A stretch of DNA of 64,000 bases, taken from positions 153,850,301 to 153,914,300 of the forward strand of contig NC_081555.1 in assembly GCF_963082655.1 (NCBI RefSeq), written 5' to 3'. Under the pieces are notes generated by a model. The model did not search any database. It worked only from the letters and a program-made list of their open reading frames with translations, and was not told the DNA's origin. The position numbers were made by a program, and so were the translations under genes. Positions 53,143-64,000 of this stretch are shown here, piece by piece; position 1 is the first letter of the stretch; the number at the start of each line of letters is the position of its first letter. The DNA comes from Stomoxys calcitrans. Its lineage: Eukaryota > Arthropoda > Insecta > Diptera > Muscidae.

Positions 53143-54665
53143 ACTTTTTATGCCCACCACCGAAGGATGGGGGTATATTCATTTTGTCATTCCGTCAGCA
53201 ACACATCGAAATATCCATTACCGACCCTATTATGTATATATATTCTTGATCAGGGTAAAAATCGAAGACGATCTAGCCCTGCCCGTGCCTCTATCTGTTT
53301 AAATCACGCTACAGTCTTTAAAAATAGAGATAGTGAGCTGAAACTTTGCACAGATTCGTTTTTTGTCCATAAGCAGGTTAAATTCGAAGATGGGCTATAT
53401 CGGTCTATATCTTGATATAGCCCCCATATAGACCCATTCGACGATTTAGGGTCTCAGACCCATAAAAGCCACATTTATGATTCGATTTTGCTGAAATTTG
53501 GGGCAGTGAGTTATGGTAGGCCCTTCGACATCCTTCTAAAATTTGGCTCAGATTGGTCAAGATTTGGATATAGCTGCCATATAGACCGATCCGCCGATTT
53601 AGGGTCTTAGGCTCATAAAAGCCACATTTATTGTCCGATTTTGCCGAAATTTGGGACACTGAGTTGTGCTAGGCCCTTCGACGCCATTCTTCAATTTGGC
53701 TCAGATCGGTCCAGATTTTAATTTGTTGTGCGGTGTCGCCCAAATTCGGGACATTGAGTTGGGTTAGGCCCTGAAATATCCCTTTTCAATTTGGTTCAGA
53801 TCGGTTCAATTTTGGATATAGCTGCCATATAGACCGATATCTCAATATAAGGTTTTGACTCCATAAAAGTTGCATGTCCGATTTCGCCGAAATTTGGGAC
53901 AGTGAGTTGTGTTAGGCCCCTCGATATACTTTTGCAATCTGGCACAAATCGGTTCAGATTTGAATATAACTGCCATATAGACCGATCTCTCAAATTAAGG
54001 ACTTAAGCCCATAAAAGGGGCATTTATTGTCCGATTACAACGAAATTTGGGACAATGAGTTGTGTTAGACAAGTCGACATCCTCCTTCAATTTGGCTCAG
54101 ATCGGTCCAGATTTTGATATAGCTGCCATTAAGACCGATCGCTCGATTTAAGGTTTTGGGCCCATAAAAGGGGCATTTATTGTCCGATTACACTGCAATT
54201 TGGGAGTGGGTTATGTTATGCCCTTCAACAGCCTTCTGCAACTGGCCCAGATTGGTTAAGATTTGGATGTAGCTGTCATATAGACCGATCTCTCGATTTA
54301 AAATCTTGGCCCCATAAAAGGCACATTTATAATCCGATTTCTCTCAAATCTGACACAGTGACTAATGTCAGACTTTTCGACATCCGTGTCGTATTGGGTT
54401 CAGATAGGTCTATTTTTGGTAGCCATATCCAAAGAGACCAATATGTTGTTCTACAAAATTGAACAATGACTTGTATTTATTATACCACTCAATATCCATG
54501 CCGAATTTGGTCCAAATCGGACCAACTTCTATAAAGCTGCTATGGGGGCATAAACATTGAATTTTTAAACGGATTATGACGAAAGGTGGTTAACATATAT
54601 ACCCGAGGTGGTGGGTATCCATAGTTCGGCCCGGCTGAAATTAACGCCTACTTTTTTTGCCTGTT
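53143..54665 (+). repeat. MM-A element, complete
   Basis: TATGCCCACCACCGAAGGAT, CAGCAACACATCGAAATATC, TATATATATTCTTGATCAGG, GATCTAGCCCTGCCCGTGCC (GTCY run decayed) and CGCTACAGTCTTTAAAAATA, then seven units. It ends ACCCGAGGTGGTGGGTATCC, hairpin TTCGGCCCGGCTGAA (about 54624-54638) and AACGCCTACTTTTTTTGCCTG. Confidence 0.85.
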
Positions 54666-55039
54666 ATTGCGAAGATCATTAGATTGTCAAATTTTTGTTT
54701 ATTTCTCTTTCGAGACGAGCTCAATGATCGAAGATTTTCTTTGCAAATGGAAAAAGATAACTAGAGATCACAACACGCGTTTCATCGTTGGTTAGAAGAC
54801 TTTTCAACCATATTAGGGATGACCGCATCAAGGGCCGTACGTTGGTATGTTGCATTTGTATCGTTTTTATTTCGAAAACTTCTCTATGATACAAATACCA
54901 CCTTAACCACGCTCGACAACCCTGTCTATTAGCTGTACTTTGCCCAGTGCATGTGTTTTCGTGTAGTGACAGATTTTTTGTCTGCAACAATTACACCACT
55001 TCCATGGTATGCACATGATTCTGTGCATCTGTTGGAAGT

Positions 55040-55160
55040 CGTATTGATGGCTTCGAAAGGTAGACAAAGGCAACGGCTCTCGCTGCTGCTCCGTGTGCCC
55101 AGGTTCGAGTCCCGGCCGGGCTGTGCCGAATTTTTTTATTTTAAATTTTTTTTCCCTGTT
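55040..55160 (+). repeat. Possible tRNA-derived SINE, second type
   Basis: B box GGTTCGAGTCC at 55102-55112 matches the consensus exactly. TGGCTTCGAAAGG (55048-55060) is a poor A box. CCAGGTTCGAGTCCCGG can form a T arm with one mismatch, but no 5' acceptor strand matches CCGGGCT. The tail is T/A-rich. It is not a tRNA gene. Confidence 0.35.
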
Positions 55161-55185
55161 ATGGCGTAGATCAATGTTTCAATTA

Positions 55186-55630
55186 AATTTTTTATACCCT
55201 CCACCATAGGGTGGGGGTGTACTAATTTCGTCATTATGTTTCTAACTCCTCGAAATATTTCTCTGAGACACCATGAAATATATGTATATTCCTGATCGAT
55301 ATGCCATTTTAGGTCGATCTAGCCAGGTCCGTCCGTCTGTCAGTCCGTCCTTCTGTCGAAAGCGCGCTAACTTTCGAAGGAGTAAAGCTAGCCGCTTGAA
55401 ATTTTGCACGAATACTTCTTATTAGTGCCCATGTTTTGATGCAGCTGCCATATAAACCGATATTGGATCTTGACTTCTTGAGTCACTGGATGGCGCAATT
55501 CTTATCCCATTTGGTTAAAATTTTGCACGAGGTGTTTTGTTATAATTTCCAACAACAGTTTTAAGTGTGGTTCAAATCGGTCTGTAACTTGACATAGCTG
55601 TCATATAAACCTATCTGGGGTCTTGACTTC
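55186..55630 (+). repeat. MM-B 5' half, truncated
   Basis: TATACCCTCCACCATAGGGT, CCTGATCGATATGCCATTTT, GTCCGTCCGTCTGTCAGTCC, GAAGGAGTAAAGCTAGCCGC and ACTTCTTATTAGTG, then about 1.3 units. It stops at CTTGACTTCTTGTGGG. Confidence 0.8.
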
Positions 55631-56588
55631 TTGTGGGTTGGCCCCCACATTGCTTCTTTGCTATCATTTTTGAAACGTTCTTATTCATATGTCGCGTAGT
55701 GTACATCCATAGAAAGATGTTTCAGCGATGACATTCAGAGAGTACGATAAATGGTATAAATAACAAGAGATTGCTCATGCCACCACCAAACGCGGTAGGG
55801 CCAAGCTGCTGATCCCAAAATTTTTTTTTTTACACTGCCATTCTATGGACAATAAGAATACAGAATACTTTTTAGCTTCTCCACTATTATAGTGCTGCTC
55901 ACCTCCACCACAAAAAATAAAACTCCAAGAAATATAGTAATAATAATAAGAAGAATAATAAGTATAATAACAATAAGGAAATTGTAAAAGAGAAAAACCT
56001 CAATAACCTCATGCCACCACAGCAATGACATAAAAAACCATGCCTGGCCAACAACTCCAACAAACGCCAATGGCAAGCTAAAGTCCTGCTAGAAGCAGGG
56101 AGGCAAATAAAAAAAGAAAAAACTCCAAAACTATAAATAAAAGCCATAGAATCATGGTACGTCCTATTATAGTTTAACTCTTGCAATGTGCAAGGAACGA
56201 TTTTGCAACCAAAAAAGAAACGAAGAAAGCAAAAAAGCAGCTCCGGCGATTGTGTTAAAGAAAAGGCGACGATGTAAAGTGCAAAGTATCAACAGAAAAA
56301 AAAAAGAGGCAAAGTCGAGTGTTTCTTAACTTATTTCGTAAGAAATAAGCCATAAAACGGAAGCTACCACAAGTACAAGTATGACCGAACGACAGACAAC
56401 TATCAGAACTATGGCACAAGACAGTCAATGCACAAACTACAGCAGTATTATTATCGAATGAGAGGAACGCTTTGGGGGGTAGTATGATAATGAGGGAAAA
56501 AGAAAATTTTTTTAAGGAAGAAAAAATCAAAATCAAATCTTTCGGTTATTATAAAAAATAATTGAAAATTTTAAAAATCTTATACATA
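55631..56588. other. Low-copy-looking A-rich stretch, no gene seen
   Basis: Long A-rich tracts (AATAATAATAAGAAGAATAA at about 55939) generate low-complexity hydrophobic minus-strand frames up to 95 codons, which are not credible genes. Confidence 0.45.
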
Positions 56589-57432
56589 ACCAGTAAAGAA
56601 GGACAAAATTCGGGCATTGCCGACCATATAATACCCTACTTCTACCCTCTAAGTATAATGTGGGAGTTATATTCAATTCTGAACCAATTGTGATGGATCT
56701 CGACGGATGTTTTCAGATGGATATTAAACAATTCCTATCAAATTTCGAGCAAATATGTTCAAACTGTAATAACTACGGTTGACAAATGACAACATTATTG
56801 CAAATTACCCAAAACCTGGCGAACATATATGTGGGAGCTATATCCAAATCTGGACCGATTTCGAACAAACTTCTCAAATGTTATGGTAGTCGTAGAGGAA
56901 AGCGTTGTACAAAATTTTGGCAAGATTGGTCAATACATGCGCTTGCAGTGGCTCTTGGAGAGAAAATCGTACGATATACATATATGAGAACAATATCTGA
57001 ATCTTGGCCGATTTCTTTGAAATTCACCAGTAATGTCAAGAGTTATATGAAAATCCGTCTTCGCAAGGAATCGGTTAACAAATTAGTATTTTATTGCAAT
57101 ATTTCTCAAAATCGGACGAACATATATATGGGAGCTATATCTAAATCTGAACCGATTTCGAAAAAACTTCTCAGATATTGTGGTAGTTATCGAAGAAAAC
57201 ATTGTACAAAGTTTTGGCAAGTTTAATCAATAAATACGCGTGTAGTGGTTCTAGGAATGAAAATCGGACGATATACATATATGGCAGCTATATCTAAATC
57301 TGAAACGATTTCGACCAAACTTTATATATATTGTGAAAGTGATTGAGGAAAGCACTGTACAAAATTTTGGGAAGATTTGACATTAAATGCGCTAGCAGTG
57401 GCTCTAGGAGTAAAAAATCGGGCGATATATAT
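56589..57432 (-). repeat. MM-C copy, 5' end lost
   Basis: CCAGTAAAGAAGGACAAAAT, a decayed hairpin TTCGGGCATTGCCGA and ATAATACCCTACTTCTACCC, then four to five units (GGAGCTATATCTAAATCTG). It is cut at ATATATATATTCTAG by an R-D terminus. Confidence 0.75.
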
Positions 57433-59742
57433 ATATTCTAGCTGGACAGGGCCCGCTGCGCCTTCTTAAACTCTCTTATTTTTTCTGAGCACTATACCGA
57501 CACCGGCAGGAAATAAGTCCTGTTTTGGGGTGCTGGTAAGGCATTTCAGATATTTCGCCCCAATGTGGACATCATTTTCGTGCTCTACTCCGAAACGCCT
57601 TTCATTTGAGCCTTTTATTGCTGTGGTCGGTAAATATATCCGGCCTGGGGGTATTTTTGGGGGTGAAGTGAACACCCATATATCAGATTCGTGATCTAGT
57701 CTCAAATACCTTTCATTTGAACCACATATTGTCAAAACCTTCCATTTGGAGGGTTTTGGAGGTAGTCGGTATATATGTATGGTTTAGGGGAAGTTTATGA
57801 GGTGAGAAGTCGCTGAAACACCTGGCCATAAAACAAATACCAGATTTTAGCCCGTTTTGGCCATAATCTACAAATATCTCCAGTTTGGCGGGCATGTAGG
57901 GTTGGGCGGCCACCCACGCTCTTAGGTCTGAAAAAATATCAGTATTGTGCTCTACTCTCAAATTTCTTTTTTTTTCGAGCCCCAACTGCCATTTGGTTAG
58001 GGGGAGTTTATGGGGAGAGACGACCCTCATAATCTACAATAATCTATAAATATCTCCAGTTTGGCGGGCATGTAGGGTTGGAAAAAATATCAGTATTGTG
58101 CTCTACTCTCAAATTTCTTTTTTTTCTAGCCCCAATTGCCATTGGGTTAGGGGGAGTTTATGGGGAGAGACGACCCCCAAACACTTGGCCTCAAATTTGG
58201 ATATCAAATTTGTTTTCTACTATCAAATACCTATCATGTGTGCCCCTTATTGCCATAGTAGGCAAATATGGGCGGTTTGAAGGAAGTTTAGGGGGTGGAC
58301 ACTGAAGTAATATCAGCATCGTGCTAGAGCACGATTTTGTTTGGCCCCATAGTGTCAAGCACTTTGAAGGTGGCTACCAATATATTCAGAGTAACGGGTC
58401 TCGTACAGATCCACACTAATTTTTATTTGGTTATCTACATTCAAAATCATATTTCAAAGCTAACACTTGGGATACCACATTTTTAAGGATTAGTAGGAGG
58501 ACTCCTGTGTCTATCCCAATTTGAGGGTAAACATTTTTTTTTTGGGGTAGGACAGGAGGAGGTGGATTGCCCTCTAACACATCCTTTCATTTGAGCACTA
58601 TATATTCTCGGCCGTCCTACATGACAGTTTGGTGCTGTTTTTATTGGGAGGAGATTGTCCCTCGCCCAGACGCTATCACCCAAAGGAAAATTTATTTGAG
58701 TCCTTTATTGTCGCGATATGCATATCCTGCTGAGCGGCAGGACGGCTGGACGTGACCCAGATTCTTGAATCTTTATACCGACGTTAGATTCGAACTCTAC
58801 TGACATAGACCTTTCTTTTAATTCACATATTATCCCGCTCGAACTGCACGTCCTATTGAAGGATATTTAGTGGATGGGCCGGTCCCAGAGCCTATCCGAT
58901 ATATATACCAGATTCATAGTCAACTCCCAAAGACCTTTCATTTGATACCCCAAAACCCCCGTTGAAGGGGTTTTGGGGTTGGGGAGGCCCCGTATACACC
59001 TTGAACCGAATTCTTACAACAGTTATGCACTCAACTTTCAAACACCTTTCATTTTATATCCATATTGTCCCAATTGGTAAATAAGCTCTGCTGGCGGGTT
59101 TTGGGGGATGGGGAGGTGTCTCAGATACCAAGAAATATATTTTTATATCAGATTCTTACTCTAGTATTAAATAGCTTTCATTTGATATCCATATTGTCTC
59201 AATTGGTAAATATGCCCTGCGGGGGTTACCAAGGAATAAATTTTTATGTCAGATTTGTACTCTACTTTTAAATACCTTTCATCTGATACCCATATTGACC
59301 AGCGCGGTAAATGAGTTCTCTTGGGGGGTTATTTGAAGATGAGGGGCGAACTTTGTATACTAAGCTCGTACTCTACTCTTAAATACCTTTCATTTAATAC
59401 CCATATTGTCCCAATCGGTAAACATGTCCGCCCGAGTGGGTTTTGGGATGGGGCGTCCCCTAGGTTATTGGACCCAAAAATTTTATACCAATTTCGTGTT
59501 TTTGGGATACCATAAGCTGGCATACAAAATTTCGCTTAAATCGGTGCACGTATCTCCGAGATCTGGCGTTTTTGAAAATGTGGTTATGGGGGAGGGTCCG
59601 TCCCCCCTTCGAATATCAAAAAATGTAGTACCCTATTTTTACCGTGGACCCAAACTATACCATCTGTGAAAATTTCATGAAAATCGGTTCAGCCGTTTTT
59701 GAGTCTATACGGTACAGACAAACAAACAAACAAATATAATAT
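57433..59742 (-). repeat. R-D copy, both ends recognisable
   Basis: Starts with the reversed terminus CTAGCTGGACAGGGCCCGCT (57434 onward) and ends with GGTTCAGCCGTTTTTGAGTC, TATACGGTACAG and (ACAA)n at about 59718-59733. Internally a segment of about 120 bp (AATCTACAAATATCTCCAGT..TGGGGAGAGACGACC) at about 57856-58025 is repeated at about 58035-58172. Units carry CCTTTCATTTGATACCCATA. Confidence 0.75.
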
Positions 59743-59985
59743 GGCATAAAAAATGAGTTCCAAGTAATTGGGTGTCGCGGCACTTCCAGAAAGCCCCCCA
59801 AATAGGCATATTTGCCGATCATAGCTATATGGGATTTAAATGAAAGGTATTTGGGAGTAGATTAGGAATACGAGACTTAAATTTTTATATCTAGGTGGCG
59901 CTTTACCTCCTTAAAACGTCTAAAATAAGTTAACTGGCCTATTAAGACAATATGGTATCAAACGATAGATATTTTTCTCCGCCAT
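59743..59985 (+). repeat. R-D internal fragment
   Basis: AAATGAAAGGTATTTGGGAG and GGTGGCGCTTTACCTCC in forward orientation, abutting the 5' end of the reversed copy. Confidence 0.6.
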
Positions 59986-60866
59986 CATTCTTCAATTTGG
60001 GCCAAATCGATCCAGATTTGAATATAGCTGTCATATAGGACGATTTCTCGATTTAAGGTCTTTAGCCCATAAAAGACGCATTTTTTGTGCGATTTCGCCG
60101 AAATTTGAGACAAGGAGTTGTGTTAGGGCCTTCGACATTCCTCTTCTATTTAGCCCAGATTGGTCCAGATTTGGTTACAGCTGTCATATAGACCTATCTC
60201 TCGATTAAAAGTATTGACCTCATAAAAAGTCGGAGGCCACCGTAGCGCAGAGGTTAGCATGTCCGCCTAAGACGCTGAACGCCTGGGCTCGAATCCTGGC
60301 GAGACCATCAGAACAAATTTTCAGCGGTGGTTTTCCCCTCCTAATGCTGGCAACATTTGTGAGTTACTATGCCATGTAAAACTTCTCTTCAAAGAGGTGT
60401 TGCCCGGCGGCACGCCGTTCGGACTCGGCTATAAAAAAGGAGGCCCCATATCATTGAGCTTAAACTTGAATCGGACTGCACTCATTGAAGTTCGCCTCTG
60501 TTTCTTAGTGGAATGTTCATGGGCAATATTAGCATTTGCCCATAAAAACCTCATTTAGAATCCGATTTCGGTGAAATTTGAGACAGTGACTTATGTAAGG
60601 CTTTTCGACAACCATGTCGTGTATGGTTCAGATCGGTATATTTGGATATAGCCACAAAAAAGACCAATATTTTGTTCTACAAAATTGAGCAATGACTTAG
60701 ACTACTCAATGTCCGAGACAAATTTTGTCAAAATCGGACCATATTTCGATATAGCTGTTATGGGGCATAAGGTATGAACTTGTCACCGGATTTTGACGAA
60801 AGTTGGTTTACGTATATTCCCTAGGTGGTGGGCCAGGCCGAATTTAACATCTTTTTGCTTGTTTTT
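59986..60866 (+). repeat. MM-A 3' part with nested SINE
   Basis: Units GCTGTCATATAGGACGATTT onward, interrupted by the SINE at 60229-60540 between CTCATAAAAA and CCCATAAAAAC. It then resumes TCCGATTTCGGTGAAATTTG and ends CCTAGGTGGTGGGCCAGGCC (hairpin region deleted) and TTTTGCTTGT. Confidence 0.8.
60229..60540 (+). repeat. SINE-1, full length, type copy
   Basis: tRNA-like head GAGGCCACCGTAGCGCAGAGG with A box TAGCGCAGAGG at 60243-60253 and B box GGCTCGAATCC at 60286-60296, 32 nt apart as in tRNAs. The body includes TGCTGGCAACATTTGTGAG and GGCTATAAAAAAGGAGGCCC, and it ends TGTTCATGGGCAATATTAGC. It is flanked by CATAAAAA (60221-60228 and 60541-60548), a target duplication that fits LINE-mediated insertion. 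RNA polymerase III transcription is expected from the boxes. Confidence 0.9.
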
Positions 60867-62667
60867 TATTGAATTTCTAAAATTTTTACGAAATTTTGTT
60901 AAATTAAAAAAAAAAAATTATGAATATCAAAATTTTCTCCTATAGCGTTCGTACCTCCTAAGCGACACCAACAGCAGCTATACAATTGCTGTAAAGAAAA
61001 GAACTTTTTGGCTTTACGAAGCTTCACTTCCTTTTGTTGTTATTAACAACTTAAAGAAACTTTGCTATATGCGAACACACGGACATTCATACCATAGAAC
61101 AACCTACAAACACAGACGCGCGCACACACACACACACACATCGACAAACAAATACGCTACTGCACAAGGATAACACTAAAAATGTTAGTATCGCACTCTG
61201 ATAGGGCGAGTACAAGTACAATGGCGACGCAGACGATGATGAGCAACAATAACAACAACAGCCGGCAAATAAATTCCGTCCTGTAAAGGCTAAAAACCGG
61301 GAGTTTCAAGAAAAGAAACAACGCCAATTCAAAAGAAAGGCCAACTAAAGAATACTTCAACCAAAAAGTTATCGGCTTATGTCGTCCTTTCTTTCCTTGC
61401 ATACAAACACACGCACACACACACACACAAACATTGAACTGTGGTAAGGATGCATAAGTAAGAGGTCGCTCGCTTTCCCGCCGCCATTCGCCAAACTGAA
61501 ACTGAAAATGTGTGGTTGTGTGTGTGTGTGTGTGTGGCAAAAAGGCGTTGAATTGTGGCCAAAGTGCAGTTGTTTTGTTAACACTTCAAATAATACATTT
61601 TTGAAGCGCTGAGATAATGTAAGCAATACTTTGGAGTGCTTTTCTTTGCCTCTCTACTTTCTTTTGTTGCTATGAGGGTACTAAGGTGGTGTTGGTTTTT
61701 GGTAGGTGGTAAGATTGTAAGTGCTAATTTAATCGCAAGTGTAGACAGATGATAATGAGATGAATAAGGGGAATTAGTTTTGCAAGCAAAAGGGATTTTG
61801 TGACATAGGGTATAGTTTTGGCAAAAGTGACCTTTGGCAAATTTTCCATGAACATTCCATTTAAGAACAGGGGATTCTTCCCTCATATCAATGAGTGCAG
61901 TCGTGCAGCCTGAGCCATTATCGTCCAGTTATAAAGTAAAGTTATGACATGAAAAATCTCCAAGTTAATACTGGGGTCACTTTATATGAATTTTGTTGAT
62001 ACACACCACCCAAGTATAGAGGGTATACCTCAATGTTTTTAAACAGAACAACCCACAAAAGCCTTTCCGCTTTCCCAAGAAAAAAAAAAAAAAAAACAAT
62101 TATTCATGCCACGTTAAGTTTAAGCCTTTAAATATTTAAAACACATTCATCTGACACACATTTCCATCCATGGCGGCGTATAACAAAAAACCACACACAT
62201 ATCCTTGAAAACTCAATTATTGGTTTATTTGTATTTATTGCCAAAGAACAACACATTCAACGTTTTTTTCTTTTTTTTTATTTAAAGAAAATGGCCATTA
62301 TTTATTGTCATCATGTCCACACATACATGCCACACCACAAGCATGCACAGCACAGAGTTGAATTTGTTTTTACCAGCGTTGAAGTTCGTTATACTTTATT
62401 GCTTTTTAAACTGTGCGAAGCGTACGCAAACACCACGGCATCTTTAAATCATATCATTGTGTCATAAATTTGGTATTTTTTTTTTTTCATGCAACCGCCT
62501 CTTCCTTCATTGCTTTGTGTTGGGGAAAAATAACCCCATACTTGACGTGGACAATAAGTGGTAAGGCAAAAAAAAAAAAAAATCGAGTATGGTAGAGCCA
62601 CTCGGTAAATCAAATCAACCTGAACTGGCTGGTCAATAAACGAGGAAGAAAAAAAATCACAATGAAA
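60867..62667. other. Low-copy-looking stretch with CA/GT microsatellites
   Basis: (CA)n at about 61121-61140 and 61411-61430, (GT)n at about 61514-61535, poly-A at 62080-62096 and 62567-62581. Minus-strand frames up to 127 codons (61157-61540) are translated microsatellite. A GTAAGT at about 61715 follows a pyrimidine-rich tract but gives no convincing exon. A SINE scrap lies at 61838-61905. Confidence 0.5.
61838..61905 (-). repeat. SINE-1 tail fragment
   Basis: TTTTCCATGAACATTCCATTT, AGAACAGGGGA and TCATATCAATGAGTGCAGTC match the 3' end of SINE-1 in reverse. Confidence 0.65.
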
Positions 62668-64000
62668 ACAAGTAAAAGCGTGCTAAGTTCGGCCGGGCCG
62701 AATCTTTTATACCCTCCACCATGGATCGCATTTGTCGAGTAATTTTCCCGGCATCTCTTCATAGGCAAAAAAAAGGATAAAAGAAAAGATTTGCTCTTCT
62801 ATTAGAGCGATATCAAGATATGGTCCGGTTCGGACCACAATTCAATTATATGTTGGAGACCTGTGTAAAATGTCCGCCAATTCCAATAAGAATTGCGCCC
62901 TTTGGGGGCTCAAGAAGTAAAATAGAGAGATCGATTTATATGGGAGATGTATCAGGCTATAGACCGAATCAGACCATAATAAACACGTATGTTGACGGTC
63001 ATGAGAGGATCCGTTGTAGAAAATTTCAGGCAAATCGGATAATAATTGCGACCTTTAGAGGCTCAATAAGTCAAGATCCCAGATCGATTTATACGGCAGC
63101 TATATCAGGTTATCTTCCGATTTGAACCTAACTAAGCACAGTTGTTGGAAGTCACAGTGAAGCACATCATGCAAAATTTCATTCCAATCGGATAAGAATT
63201 GTGCCCTCTAGAGGCTCAAGAAGGCAAGACCCAAGATCGGTTTATATGGTTATGGACCGATTTAAACCATAATTGGTGCAGTTGTTGGAAGTGATATCAA
63301 AACACAACGTGCAAAATTTCAGTCAAATCCGACAAGAATTCCGCCTTCTAAAAGCTCAAGAAGTCAAGACCCAAGATCTGTTTATATGGGAGCTATATCA
63401 GGTTATAGACCTATTTGAACCATACATAGCAAAGTTGTTGAAAGTGATACCAAAACACCACGTGCAAAATCTCAGTCAAATTGAACCAGAATTGCGCCCT
63501 CTAGAGACCAAAGTTGTCAAGACCCAAGATCGGTTTATATGGCATCTATATCAGGTTATCTTCCGATTTGAACCATACTTTGCACAGCTGTTGGAAGTCA
63601 TAGCAAAACACGTGGTGCAAAATTTCAGTCAAATCGGACAAGAATTCCGCCTTCTAAAAGCTCAAGAAGTCAAGAACCAAGATCGGTTTATATGGCAGCT
63701 ATATCAGGTTATCTTCCGATTTGAACCATACTTGGTACAGCTGTTGGAAATCATAGTGAAACACGCCGTGGAAAATTTCATTCCAATCGGATAAGAATTC
63801 CGCCTTCTAAAAGCTCAAGAAGTCAAGACCCAAGATCTGTTTATATGGCAGCTATATCAGGTTATAGACCGATTTGAACCATACATAGCACAGATGTTGG
63901 AAGTGATACCACGTGCAAAATCTCAGTCAAAACGAACCAGAATTGCGCCCTCTAGAGACCAAAGTTGTATGGCAGCTATATCAAAACACGGACCAATATG
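62668..64000 (-). repeat. MM-B element, cut by window end
   Basis: ACAAGTAAAAGCGTGC, perfect hairpin TTCGGCCGGGCCGAA (62688-62702), TATACCCTCCACCATGG, then about eight 153-bp units (CTCAAGAAGTCAAGACCCAA). The 173-codon frame at 63273-63794 is periodic read-through. The last bases (ATATCAAAACACGGACCAAT) mark the end of the unit array, so the core and GTCY end should lie just beyond the window. Confidence 0.85.

Noticed and set aside
55040..55160. Functional tRNA gene
   Set aside because: The B box is perfect but no acceptor stem or good A box can be drawn; it fits a SINE head better.
55843..56186. Hydrophobic minus-strand frames of 77 and 95 codons as small membrane proteins
   Set aside because: They are reverse complements of A-rich low-complexity DNA, which yields Leu/Ile/Phe runs in any frame.
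60229..60300. tRNA gene at the SINE-1 head
   Set aside because: The same head with the same 3' body recurs at several loci with a target duplication, so it is a SINE, not a tRNA.
61157..61540. 127-codon minus-strand frame with hydrophobic C-terminus
   Set aside because: Its first half is translated CA/GT microsatellite and the rest is AT-rich low complexity; no splice or start context supports it.

Overview
This window reads as non-coding DNA from a large dipteran genome, most likely a calyptrate (muscoid) fly such as a Musca/Stomoxys relative. The evidence is the repeat content. Interspersed elements carry a core around TATATATATTCTTGATC followed by GTCY-type microsatellite (GTCCGTCCGTCTG), which I recognise from the dipteran mini-me/DINE-1 (Helentron-like) elements. 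With them are mariner/Tc1 DNA transposons, tRNA-derived SINEs and non-LTR retrotransposon remnants. No intact host gene is visible. The closest thing to an intact gene is a Tc1-type transposase with one in-frame stop (43281-44309).

Names used here. MM-A, MM-B and MM-C are three related mini-me/DINE-1-like families. Their '+' strand runs from the TACCC..GGGTA subterminal end and GTCY core, through tandem units of about 153 bp, to a TTCGGCCGGGCCGAA hairpin and ACTTGT terminus. R-D is a second, unrelated family of long degenerate elements with a GC-rich terminus ending in CTAG/CTAA. SINE-1 is a tRNA-derived SINE of about 310 bp with A and B boxes.

Layout. 0-1.7 kb MM-A array; 2.5-5.0 R-D with an old SINE; 5.8-8.4 MM-B; 8.5-11.9 tandemly duplicated MM-A plus flank, with a mariner MITE in one copy; 12.7-14.9 LINE remnant split by MM-B; 15.2-15.9 DD41D transposase pseudogene; 16.6-18.8 MM-B with nested MITE; 20.2-23.6 long MM-A array abutting MM-B; 24.9-26.9 nested MM-B, MM-A, SINE, LINE and MM-C; 28.5-31.8 MM-A, inverted SINE duplication and R-D; 31.9-32.5 fold-back DD41D derivative; 34.0-36.5 mariner, LINE and MM-B; 37.9-42.3 mariner joined to a LINE remnant (minus strand) that is interrupted by MM-A and SINEs; 42.9-44.6 Tc1 element; 45.4-49.4 R-D copies and an MM-A end; 50.6-55.6 MM-A and MM-B, including a chimera; 56.6-60.9 MM-C, R-D, MM-A and SINE; 62.7-64.0 MM-B.

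Between the repeats lie stretches of low-copy-looking AT-rich DNA (about 1.7-2.4, 5.0-5.8, 11.9-12.7, 18.9-20.2, 23.6-24.4, 26.9-27.9, 29.3-29.8, 32.5-34.0, 36.5-37.9, 44.6-45.4, 49.4-50.6, 52.2-52.9, 55.6-56.6 and 60.9-62.7 kb). They hold microsatellites and a few splice-bracketed segments. The best of these is a 33-nt in-frame micro-exon candidate on the minus strand at 44673-44705. The simplest reading is that the window lies within a very large, transposon-filled intron or intergenic region. The elements are deeply nested, and several pairs of empty and filled sites within the window let insertion order and element ends be read directly.
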